DNA of 64,000 nucleotides from Cyanophora paradoxa (lineage: Eukaryota; Glaucocystophyceae; Cyanophorales; Cyanophoraceae): NCBI GenBank assembly GCA_004431415.1, contig QPMI01000214.1, positions 69,501-133,500 of the forward strand. Direction: 5' to 3'. Below, piece by piece: positions 19,092 through 29,514 of the stretch; the first letter of the stretch is position 1, and every line of letters begins with the position of its first letter. Below the pieces are notes generated by a model. That model was not told where the DNA came from, made no database searches, and was given only the letters and a program-made list of their open reading frames with translations. The position numbers and the translations under genes were made by a program.

Positions 19092-19737
19092 CCGCCTCCT
19101 TCCAATGCAGCCAGCCGCTACAATCAAGATGTGCTGCTAGCTAGCCGCTAGCGAACATCACGTGTCACGATCAAATGCAGACAGCCGCAGACAGCTCTTG
19201 GAAGGGGCCCGTCGAGTCGCGGCGTCGACGTCGCGACGCCGACGACTCGGCGACGACCACCACCGCGGCCGTGTGCTACTAATTATAATACTACCATGCA
19301 GCAGGCTCTGAGGTTATGATCGTGCATTAATTTGTTCAGTGTAGCTGCCGATCATCTCGATCATTGGATCACTGAGTCGACGACATGACTCAGTGAGCCG
19401 CGCTGAGCTTATATAATTCAAGATGATTAGCTATAGCGGCGCCGCCGCGGCGTGGCCGGGCTGATCGAGAAATATTAATGTACAAACTTTGAAAGCTGAT
19501 AATGAGCGGCGCCCGAAGTCCATATGCATCGATATCGCCAGCAATAAAGTACACCGAGGGTCCGACCGGCGACGGTCAGGGCCCCCGGGGAGAGACTCGA
19601 GACACTGAGTGACGTGATATTCCAGGTCCCCGGGCCCCGCCCCGGGGCCCCGAAGGCGAACGCGCTGTCAAGACCGGACTTTGTTCTCCGGATCCCGAGG
19701 AGCTCCGGACCCGGGAATTGAGGCCGCCGGACTAGCG
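19092..19737. other. Intergenic stretch with palindromes
   Basis: AT-richer than its surroundings at 19260-19500 and full of short palindromes. The clearest hairpin is CACTGAGTC (19370-19378) with GACTCAGTG (19387-19395), an 8-nt loop between. A near-palindrome of GTCGCGACG/GTCGAC type lies at 19208-19255. No gene seen. Confidence 0.55.
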
Positions 19738-22700
19738 CTAGAGTCGGGCTCGCGTCACGCCGACCTGGGAGGGCGAGGTTGGGCACGTGAGGCGGGTGGG
19801 GGAAGAAGGCGGGCGGGATAAGAGGAGGAGGAGGAGGGGGGGAGGGGGGGGAGGGGGGAGGGGGGGGGGGGGAGGGGGGAGGGGGGGGAGAGGGGGGGGG
19901 AGGAGGGAGGCGCACGCGATTGAGGTAGTGCTGCAAAAATGGTAGATCGAGGTGGCGCATGAGAAAGTCGAAAGAGGGCGGGAATGGGAATGGAAGGGAA
20001 GCTCGGTCGAGGCACCTCGAAGGGGTCACCCTGGGCCTTCCCCAGCGGGGCGTTGAGCAGCTCGTCGGGGACTGCGCGCGCTGGCACGTCAGCGGCGCGC
20101 TCGCGCGGGAGGGGGGCGTGGAGGGGAGGAGGGGAGCGGGGGGAGGGAGGGGCGGGGGGTCCGGCGGGCGGGCGGGGGGTCGGGCGCACTGCCCCAGGCG
20201 TCGATGAGGTCGAGGGCGCTGACGCGAACCTCGCGGCAGAGGGCCACCACCTGCCGCCGCACCTCCTTGCCCCGCCCCCGCGTCAGGAACTCGTGCGCCC
20301 GGAACGAGCCTGCGCGGCTCCCCTGCGTGAGCCGCCCACGCAGAGCGGCGCGAGGCGGGGACGGGGCAGACCGAGGTCCGAGTCGATGCGGGAGAGGGCG
20401 TAAAGGTCGCAGAGGGCCTTCAGGACCGGCCGGCACTCGGGCGGCGCCCCGCGGACGGCGGCCTGGAACTGCTCGAGGATAACCCGCTCGACGTGCGCCT
20501 GCGCCGCCTCCAGCAGGTGGCCCAGGCACTCGTTCCAAGCCTGCGCGCATGCGTAGCGCGCCCGGCGGGGCCCGCTCAGCCGCCGCCCAAGCCTAGACTG
20601 GAACGGCAGGCGCTGGGAGGCAAGGGGGCTCGCGGACCTCGAAGAAGCCGAGGCCGGCGGCGGTGCGCTTGCGGAGGCGCAGGGCCGCCGTGTGCACCAG
20701 CCGCCCCTCCCGGAAGCCGAACGCCGCCAGCTGCCGCCCCCGGCCCCCTCAGCGCTCCCAGAATTCGCGAAACGCAGCGGGGCTGGCACCTGGTAGGCGG
20801 GGTCCGAGAGGTCCCCAGCGGCGTCCACGGGCCGGTGCTCCATCGCCCACACCCGCACCTGCCGCCTGTCAGGGGCCTTCCCCCCCGGCGCCCTGTCGCC
20901 CCCCGCAGACCGCGTGGCCGACGTAGGCGAGCGCGCCGCTCACGCCCCGCCCCGCGCGGCGCCGGTACTCGGTAAGGAGCGCCTTTGCGACCTGCTGCAT
21001 GAGGACCGTGTTGTCCCCCTCGCTGCCGCCCCGCGCGCATCAGGGCGGCGACGGGCAGCGAGGGCGGGGGGGCGAGGGGCGGACAACGTCGTGAAGATGT
21101 CGTGGTCGTTGCGGAGCGTCCCGATCCGGTTGTACGCGCTGTACCCGTGCCCACCTGCGCCGCCCCGCGTGAGGGCTCCCAGGGGATCGGAGTGGCGGGG
21201 GCTTGTACCGCAAGCCTCCCGGCACACCTGCGCCGCCCCGCGTGAGGGCTCCCGGGGGACCGGAGTGGCGGGGGCGTGGTGGCGGGGGCGGGGGCGGGCC
21301 TGGAGGGCCTTGGCGGTGTGGGAGGTGATGTGGGCCTTGAGGCCGGCCGAGAGGGCGTGCACCTCCGCCGCGTCCCCCGCCCCCCGCTCTGTCTCCGCCA
21401 CCCCCGCTCGCCCCCCCGGCGCCGGGCGGGGCCGGGCCGGGCCGGGCGGGGCACCGGTGTAGCGGCGGACGAGGTAGCGCGCGGCGCTGCGCAACGATGT
21501 CGCGGTCGCTGCGGGCGCTGGCGGCGAGCATCGAAACCAAAAGCTGCGCACAAGTCATGCGCGTAGGCAGCCGCGAGGAGCGGCATCAGCTTGATCTGCT
21601 GCGTCTGGTAGTCCAGCACCGCTGCGCCCCGCGACCGTCAGCGCCCCGCCCCGCGGCGCCGGGCGGGCGGGCGGACAGATCTCGGGGCCGGTGGGGGGCC
21701 CGAACTGGCGGCGGGCGGCGCCGTAGCGGATGGCGATGGCGGTGGCGAGGCGGAGGACGGCGACGGAGCCCATGGCGAGGCCGACGCGCCCGCCCGTGAG
21801 CTCCCCAACAACAGCTCCAAATCGCTTCTCGGCGTTGGGGATCGGCGTCTTGTACACGCCGGCCTCCGAGACGCCCCCGAAGCGGTCCAGCAGCGCCTCC
21901 CGCGGCACCCGCACCCGCTCGAACCGCATCCACCCGTTGTCCACCCCGTTGAGCCCTACCTTCGGCCTGCCGCGCCCGCCGCCGCGTCGGCCGGGGCGCT
22001 CGAGCGCAGAGGCGGGGGTCTGGGGCGCGCCCGCAGTCGCCGATGGTGACGCCGGGGAGGGTCTTGCCCGTGTCGGGGTCCCGCAGCGGCACCAGGATCG
22101 CGTGCACGCCCTGCGCCCCGCCCGCTCGCCACCGCCGTCGCCCCGCCCGGCCCCGCGCAGGGCGCGCCGCGCACGTGGTCTTCCCCCCCGACGAGGAGCC
22201 TGAGCGCACAGGGGCTGTTGACGCGGCGCTGCCAGGGAGCGGCGGGGCGGGGCGCCGTACCGTGCAAACACCGTCGCCATCAGCCCGTGCGCTGCCGCCC
22301 CGACCCCGGGTCACACGCCGCCCCGCAGCGCTCGCGATCGGGCGCAGGGCGCACTCGCGGCGTTCCCGATCCACCTGCGGACGAACGCTTAGGTCAGGCA
22401 ACTGCAAGGAGCCGGGGGCGGGGGGAGGGGGGGGGGGGGGGGGGTGAAGCTGGCTTGCGGCCCTCCCTTTTCCGTGGGCAGCCGCACCACTTCAAGGCGG
22501 AATCGTTCGGAGTGTGGACGACGAACTCGCGCGCCGCGGAGTCCCACGCAGCGGTCGTCTCGATACCACGGACGTTTGACCCGTGGCTGCCGCCCCTTGG
22601 ACTCAGCGCCCCGGCCCGGGGGGCGGCGATTGCGGAGGCCGGAAGCTACCCGAGCTCCCTGCGGCGAGGTGCATGAGGCGGACGGCGACGGCAATCGCAG

Positions 22701-23652
22701 GCGGGGGCGCAGCAGAATCGCAGGCGGATGCGCACGTCATGGCAAAGCAGCCCGGGAGGTCAATCTTGTCGATCAGGTCTAGCAGCTGCGTGGGAAGGGG
22801 GCTCAGGGTCAGCCGCCGCCCGCCCGGCCCGCCACACGCGCTCGCAGGGCGTTCGCGGCGCCACCTTAGCGTGGTGCATCTGCGGCCGCGGGAGGGCGCA
22901 CGTGAGCGCAAGATGCCGCCGGGGTGGGCAGGGCGCGGACCTCGGTGCCGAGGTTGAGGACGGAGCCGCCCCAGAGGCTGAACTGCACTCCCGTCTTGAT
23001 CACTGCGCATGCGCGAACGTGAGCGCACCTCGAGCCGCACAAGCACGTCGGGACCTTCTTACGTGCCCAGGCTCAGATCAAAGTAGCACACGCCCTGCGT
23101 TCTCTCTGCTCAGCAGGTGCACCCGCGCGGCCCGGGCTTGCGGATGGCGCCGCGCCGGCGGGCATTGGGGGCGGCGGGCAGGCAGGCGGGCCGCGCCTCG
23201 AAAGCGGCGAAGTAGCGAGCCGGCTTGTTCTTAAGGTCGCGCACCTGCGGCCCGCGTGTTGAGGAAGGGGGGGCCCGAGCGGCGTTTAAGCCGCACCCTA
23301 AGGAAACCGTTCTTTGCAAGAACGCGGAGCTGCTGGAGAACGCGCTCCCTGTGGGCCTCTTTGTTCGATTCAACATCGAAGCAAAAGACTGGATCGCTGC
23401 GCTGCCGTAAGTCTCACATCGCTGCGCCCGCCGAAGGCGCGCGCGCGCGCGCGCCTACGAATCAGGTCTATGACCCGCCGGCGGGTTTCCACGATTTCCG
23501 GGTCTGCACCGAGCAGATATGTCTTCAATACCTGCGTCATAAGACGATCGCGCGTCACAGATGAGCGCGCGGGCCGCGGCGTTGGTATTCACCGACTGCC
23601 AATTCGCTTTGCTGCCGCCGCTGGGACCGGCCGAGCGAGAAGGACGCGACAT
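19738..23652 (-). CDS. Peroxisomal acyl-CoA oxidase
   Basis: First enzyme of peroxisomal beta-oxidation: FAD-dependent oxidation of acyl-CoA to trans-2-enoyl-CoA with release of H2O2. From the N terminus: [20 protein letters not shown] joined to [19 protein letters not shown], then [20 protein letters not shown] (near 23380), [20 protein letters not shown] (near 22990) and [13 protein letters not shown] plus [15 protein letters not shown] (near 22770 and 22590-22500), the acyl-CoA oxidase signature around the flavin, then WIGNAA. The middle domain gives [20 protein letters not shown] (near 21960) and [20 protein letters not shown] (near 21770). The C terminus is built of tiny exons: [25 protein letters not shown], a 15-nt exon HYLNR (19916-19930) and a final 27-nt exon VGVTRARL (19738-19764). 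Terminal ARL fits the PTS1 consensus, so peroxisomal import is expected. Many introns are CCCCGCC-rich on the sense strand; one contains an 18-nt homopolymer (22427-22444). Confidence 0.88.
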
Positions 23653-23924
23653 CTTGCGCGTACGTGACTTGTAGAGCTACGGGCGAGCTTCTCGAGCGAG
23701 ATCTCTTCTACGGGCGCAACCGCTGACGGATATCAGGCTCGGATCGGCTGAGCGGATCGATACAGATCGCCTGTGTAGAGAGAAAGTAGGACGGGCCACG
23801 GAGAGCAGATCGCCAGTAAAATGGGAAAGCGGCCAGCGACGAGCTTAAGTACCAGTGAGGACTCGCTCGTACCCCACTCGAGGCCCTCGTCGCCCCTCGA
23901 GTCGCCAACGCCGCACCGCGCGCG
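23653..23924. promoter_or_regulatory. Head-to-head region between acyl-CoA oxidase and mTERF genes
   Basis: A gap of 272 bp separates opposite start codons, so a shared promoter is likely. No TATA box or known operator was recognised. Confidence 0.35.
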
Positions 23925-26733
23925 ATGGAGTGCCGGATTGCGGCATTCTTGACGGGTCTCGGCTGCCAAGGCTGCGCAAATCGGGCCCCGCTGCGATTTG
24001 CGCCACCAGCAGCTCCGACTGAGGAACAGAGGAACAGATCACGTGCACGTATACGGCAAGGCCTCTCGAGGACATCGAGGACATTCACGTACGCGCCGGT
24101 TTGGCACGGGCATTCACGTTCGTACGCGACCGTCTCCCGGCTGCTGGGCCCGCTGCGCCCCGCGCGGCGCGGAGATGCACCTGAGCTGCCGGACGACGCG
24201 CTGCATGAAGAGGGCGGGACCGAGGGGTTGCTGGAGAGCGCCGGCCTGTCCCCCGCCGAAATCGCGTGCCTGGACGAGGTTGCGAGGCGGGCGCCGGCGG
24301 ACGTCCTGCGGGTCCTGTACGAGCACATCGAGCCCTACGCGCCCGCAGCTGCAGAGCTGCAGCTCTCCGGGCTGCGGCTCATGAGCTTTCGGGACTTTCT
24401 CGTCGAGAAGCGCGAGGCGAGCGGCAACTGCCTCCGCACCCTCTCCCTCCTCGTGCCGCCCCGCCCCCGGCTCCCTCGCCGCCGCAGCTATCCGACGGCG
24501 TGCGCCTCGCAGCATTCTGCGGGGGTCGACGCGGCGGGGCTCGACAAGGCGCGCGGCGCGCGGCTCCGCCTGGCGGGCGGGGGCGGGTGACGCGGCGCGC
24601 AGCTGCTGTCGACGTGCGCGGAGCTCTCCGACTTCACCGGCTCGGGCCTCGCCGCCGTGCGTCCTCTACGCCGCCCCCGCCGGGCGCAGCGCGGGGCGCG
24701 GGGCGCACGGGACGGGGGCCGCAGAGCGACGTGGAGGCGCTGCTGGAGACCCTGCGCGGGCCCGTGGGCCTCGCCGGCCCCGAGCCGGCCCGCCTCCTCT
24801 GCTCCAGGCCCGCCCTCCTCCCCGCCGCGCCCCGCCTCCCCGCCACCGTCGACGCCCTCCGAGTCCGCCCCGCCGCCCTATCTCCATCGCCGGCCTCGCG
24901 CACTGCGGCCGACGCCCCGCGGCAGGCGGGCGGCCTGCAGGGCCCTCTGCTGCGCGCCGCGGCGCTCCGCCTCCCCTCCATCCTCCTCCTTGAGCCGGCG
25001 CAGGCCCGCCAGCCGCCCCCGCCGGCCGGCCCCGGCCCTCGCCGCCGGCCGACGCTCGGGGGGCCGGCAGGCGGGGGCGGTGCTTGCGTTCCTGGCCGAG
25101 GAGGTGTACCCGGAGGCGGAGGGGGCGGGGGCGGCCTTTGCGGCGCGCTGGCCGGCGGTGCTCGGGCTGAGCGTCGACCGCGTCCTCCGCCCCAAGCTCC
25201 GCTGGCTCGCCCTCAATGGCTTCTCGACAACCGTGCCCCGCCCCGCCCCGCGACCCCCCGGCGCCCGATCCCAGCGAGGCAGGACCTGTGGCGCGCCCCG
25301 GGCTACTTCGCCGCCTCCCTCTCAGGCCGCGTGGCGCCGCGCTGCGCGTACCTGCGGGCCCTGCGCGCGGCGGCCGGGGAGGCGGGGCGGGAGGCGGGGG
25401 CGGTGGCGCCGCTGGAGGACCTGGTCTCGCTCTCGGACGGGGAGCTGGCGGCCCGCTACTCGTTCCTCCTCCGCGACTTCGCCCGCTTCCGCCGCGCCCG
25501 CGAGAAGCTCGACGGCGCCCGCCGCGTCCGCCGCTTCCTCACGGCCCGCCCCCGCCCCCTCCGCCCCCTCGCCGCCCCCGCTGAGGTGGTCCGCGCAGGA
25601 GCTGGGCCTCTCGGAAGAGGAGGCGGAGGAGGCGCTGCGGCGGCGGCCGTCGCTGGCGGCGGCGTCGGTCGGGCAGGAGCTCTCCCCCGTGCGGGCCCTC
25701 CTGGAGGCGGCCGGCCTCGCGCGCGCCGACATCGCCGCCGCCGCGCGCCGCTTCCCCGCGGCGCTGCGGTGCTACGGGGCGGGCGGGGCGTGCCGCAGCC
25801 GCAGGGCGAGGCGCTCCACTTCCTCCAGAGGCGCCCCGCCCGCCCCCCGCCCCCGCCCCGCCGCGCTGAGGGCCGGCAGCGTGCTGGGGCTGCGGGGGGA
25901 GCGGCTGGCGCGCGTCGTGGCGCGCTTCCCGCAGGCGCTGACGCTGGCGCGGGAGACGCTGGAGGGGAAGGCGGAGTTCTTCCTCGACGCCGGCCTCTCC
26001 CGGGCGCAGCTCGGAGACATGGTCGCCACCTACCCCAACCTCCTCGGCCCGCCCCCGCCCCCGCCCCGCCCCCCGAGGCCCCGCTGACGCCCCCGCAGGC
26101 TTCTCCGTGGCCGGCTCGCTGGCGCCGAAGGCGGCGGCGCTGGCGGAGGAGGCGGCGTACGGGGGCGGCCTGCGCGCGGCCGTCGCCTTCCCCCAGTTCT
26201 TCTCCCTCTCCCTCGAGGAGCGCATCGCCCCGCGCCTCGCCTTCCTCCACGCCACCGGCCGCGCCGGCTCCGTACCCCTCAAGGCACCCCACCCCCTCCC
26301 CCTCCGCCCCGCCCCGCCCCGCCCCGCCCACGGCTGTCGCAGCGCGTCCTCGACTGCAGCGACGAGCGGTTCGCAAGCACCATCGCCCGAGCGCCCCTCG
26401 AGGGTGCCCTCCTCCCCCCTCCCCCTTCCCCCCCTTTCTTCCCCCCTCCCCCGCCCCGCCGCCGACGCGCCGGCAGAGTACCTGCGCTTCCGGGAGGAGC
26501 ACCGCTCGCAGCGCCTCCGCGCCGCCGCCCTCTCTGCCGCTCCCGCCGGCGCCCCGCCCCACGACCCGGCGGCGCCTTCCCCGCATCCAGACGCGGAGCG
26601 GGCGGGGGCGGGGAAGGGGCTGCAGGCGGGAGGCGCTGATCAGGAGGGCGAGGCCGAGGATGAGCTGCCGGATTGCGAGGCGCCCCAGCCCCGGCGCCGC
26701 CGCGGCCGCCCGCCCCGCGCCCGCTCCCTGTAG
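23925..26733 (+). CDS. mTERF-domain protein, organelle-targeted
   Basis: mTERF proteins bind nucleic acid in mitochondria or plastids and act in transcription termination, splicing or ribosome assembly. The N terminus MECRIAAFLTGLGCQGCANR then RAPLRFAPPAAP is Arg/Ala-rich without acidic residues, like a presequence. Repeated mTERF units are visible: GLLESAGLSPAEIACLDEVA (near 24230), ELGLSEEEAEEALRRRPSLA (near 25595-25660), LLEAAGLARADIAAAARRFP (near 25700-25760), VLGLRGERLARVVARFPQAL (near 25880-25940), FFLDAGLSRAQLGDMVATYP (near 25976-26035) and SLAPKAAALAEEAAYGGGLR (near 26113). The tail has RRRRGRPPRARSL, a GRP hook that could bind DNA. The intron at 26047-26098 appears to be GC-AG. The 5' block 23986-24057 is homologous to the same region of the gene at 33766. 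Exon edges between 24430 and 25600 are uncertain. Confidence 0.82.
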
Positions 26734-27652
26734 ACCCCGCCTCCCGGAGTCGTCCCCCGACCCCTTTCGCAATTGGAATACGGCTCGAGCTGCTCGCAAT
26801 CGAGGCGCCCCGCCGCGGCCAACCGCCCATGGCCACGCCGCCCCCTGCCCCGTCGATCGCGACAACCGTGGCAACCCTCCGCATGCGCATGCTTGCGCGG
26901 GGCGCGCCACCCGCGGCGACGTGCATCTGGATCGCGTCCCCAGGCCAGATCATGATCATCGGATCTCCGAGGCTTGAGGGCGACCCGCCGATCGCGATCG
27001 CGAGTCGAGCCGCTGAGCTCTGAGGCTCGCGATCGCGATCTGCTGGAAGTCAAGCCCCTGATCAATTGCCGCAGTGCAAAGTCCGACGTCGACGTCGACT
27101 CGTCGACCGTCGGACCCCGACCGTACGTACTACTACTACGGTAGCTACTAGGCTAGTGAATCACTGCCTCAACTTAGAGTCAACTGTGACCGTCACGGCG
27201 TCGGACACTCCGTGACCGTGGCTGATCTTGAGTCAAACCCGAAGCTTAATATAAGCTTGAGCCCCGGCGCGCCCAACTTGAATAATTGGCAAATCAATGA
27301 GTCAAGGCGGCTCCGAGGCTCGGCGATCCAAATTGATCATGATCGTGAAGTCCGACGCCGTGATCATGACCAACCAATTGCAGTTAATTATAACGACGGT
27401 TCCGGCCGCGGTCCGGAATCCAAGGCCTAGGGCATCATGGCATCTCTTTGGCAAGCTTATAATTAAGGCCCAAATCATGAGCAAAGAGAGCGTGGGCCGC
27501 ACTTTGTCACGATCAAATGCAGACGATTGTGCAGATAAAAAGTGGTACAGCATATACAGAGTCCGCGTTGCATTCTGGACCGCGTATAAAAGTGTCCGTG
27601 TGTGACTGGTTCTAGTGGACTGCATTCTGGAGGGGTGACTGGTTCAACGGTT
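26734..27652. other. Intergenic stretch with GATC/CATG and GTCGAC palindromes
   Basis: From about 26930 GC drops and short palindromes become dense (GATCATGATC, GACGTCGACGTCGAC, CGTACGTAC). It carries one GACCGTCGGAC 11-mer at 27105-27115. Near 27600-27656 the string GTGACTGGTTC...TTCTAGTGG occurs twice. No gene seen. Confidence 0.55.
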
Positions 27653-29045
27653 CTAGTGGCCGTGGCCATGGGCGGGCGCGGCGGATCCGGAAGAGCGCTT
27701 GGCGGCGAAGGAGAGGTAGACTGCCCATCCAAGCCCGATCGCATCCATCTTAAATTGGCCGCGCGAATTCGAAAAATCAGGGCCGGCGGGGACGGGGTAT
27801 GAGGGGCGGGCGGGGCGGGGCGCGCACGTATAGCGCCGTGTAGTGTGAGGGAACGAACTGCGACGGGCGCGGCGTGGGCCAGGGCGGGGGCAGGAGGGCG
27901 GGGGCGGGGCGGCGGGCGCGGACCTTGAAGTTGATGAGCTGGGCGGGGATCCAGAGGCCGAGGTCCGCCGCCAGCGTGTGCTTGAACTCGCTCCGCAGCC
28001 GCGCCGCCATGAACTGGCCCCGCCCCCCTCAGCCGCCCTGCGGGGGAGGCAGGCGGGGCAGGCGGGAGGGCGGGCCGGCGGGGCGCACGGCGGGTCCTTT
28101 GCCCTCGAGGGCGGACATCAGCACAAAGAAGGCCCACACGGAGAAGGGCGCGAAGACCGACTCGTCCACGGCGAGCTTGAGCAGCAGGCTCTTGTTGCAC
28201 GCCACGGGGATGACCTTCTCGAGCCAGTGGTACCAGACTGGCGCGGAACGGTGAGGTCGCGCGCGAGCCTCGCATCGGCTGGCAAGGCACGCGCGAGGCG
28301 TTCCGTCCGTCAGATGCGCACTGTGATGGGAGGGCCCGTTCAGGACGAGGCCCACCACGGCGAAGCGCCCCACGCGGGGGACGTCCAGCGGGACCCGCAC
28401 GCTCTGCGCCTCCAGCCACTGGCACGCGACATCACCGACGCTGCAGAACACCGCCGCCGTCAGCGCCTTCGTCGTCAGCGGGTACTTCTCCAGCAGCCTG
28501 TTATACTCTGCGGCCCTCGTCGGGTCCCGGCCGGGCGCGCGCGCTACGCCCGGTGCGGCGCGCGGCGCACCTGTGAGCCAGCGGCCGAACCCGCGCTGCG
28601 CTTCGATGCTCTCCTCCTCATCGCCGGCATCCGCCGCTTCTTCGTCGCTCTCGTCGTGACCTCCGAGCCGCACGCGCGGCCGCCCACCGCGACCGCCGGC
28701 GCCGCCTCCGCCGCTCTCCTCGAAGGCCGCGAAGTTTCCGGCGTCGGGGCCAAGCGAGATAGCGGCGCTGTAAGAGACATACTGTCCAATTTTGCGTGGA
28801 TCGCCACTGTCAACCGAGTCGAGCTCACACTTCGCCGGCCCACAGAAAAACCGGGATGTCCGGTCAGAGAGCCTGCGCCGCGGGGCTCGCCTTGTTCGAG
28901 CGCTTTGCAATGACAGCTGAGCGAGGATCCGACCCCGCGGGCGGTTCCCCCCGGCTGCGAAGGCCTGAAGCGCAGCGTGCGCGCGCCCTTCGGTCGCCGC
29001 GGCCGGGCCGAAGGGGCTGCTGAACAGCGTCGCGGAACCTTGCAT
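27653..29045 (-). CDS. Mpv17/PMP22-family membrane protein
   Basis: A four-helix inner-membrane or peroxisomal-membrane protein; relatives (Mpv17, PMP22, Sym1) affect metabolite permeability of mitochondria and peroxisomes. Family blocks are EYNRLLEKYPLTTKALTAAV and GDVACQWLEAQ (near 28500-28410), VPRVGRFAVVGLVLNGPSHH (near 28380), VWYHWLEKVIPVACNKSLLL (near 28235), DESVFAPFSVWAFFVLMSAL EGK (near 28160-28100), LGLWIPAQLINFK (near 27960-27925), FVPSHYTALY, and a last exon IGLGWAVYLSFAAKRSS ending in a His/Gly tail at 27653. The start is the first ATG (29045); about 170 Ala/Arg-rich residues precede the core and suggest an organelle presequence, with an acidic patch (DESDEEAADAGDEEE) before the first helix. 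Mitochondrial, plastid and peroxisomal locations all remain possible. Confidence 0.83.
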
Positions 29046-29514
29046 ATGCTTTTGGAGATGGTCGGGCGAACCGGCGAGCAAACTGGCGGGCTGCTTCAGG
29101 TTTTGGCTCGTCGGTCCGCGAAAAGGCTCGAGGGCGAAAAGGCGAAGGCTCGAGGGCCTCCTCGACGCGAGCTTCCACGGGCCCGCTAGATCTACTGCGT
29201 ACACAACTATACCGGTATCAAATTAAAGCCGGGCGACGCGCAGTCTTTACGCCCTCTACCCCCGTTTCTCCGAAAGCCGTACCCAGGCGATCTTGTGCAT
29301 GACTTGCAATTGATGCATGCGCAACCGCTTATGATCATTTGCATGATTGCCGCACTGCATGATGCAGCCCAATCATCATGGCCCCAATGCGCATGCAGCG
29401 CACCCCTACAACTGTCCCCGCGCGCGTTAAAATCCGAATTCGGCCGCGGAGAGTTTGGGCGAATCAAGTCTTAAGTCGGCACGGATTCAGTTAAGAGCAA
29501 TAGCTGGACCGCCG
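29046..29514. other. Intergenic stretch, no gene
   Basis: Includes an AT-richer segment (29200-29450) with GCATGC/CATGATTG palindromic strings. No gene or repeat was identified. Confidence 0.45.

Noticed and set aside
24266-26977. 900-codon plus-strand frame across the mTERF gene
   Set aside because: A different frame from the mTERF repeats, Pro/Arg/Ala-rich and without motifs; the mTERF repeats lie in other frames joined by introns.
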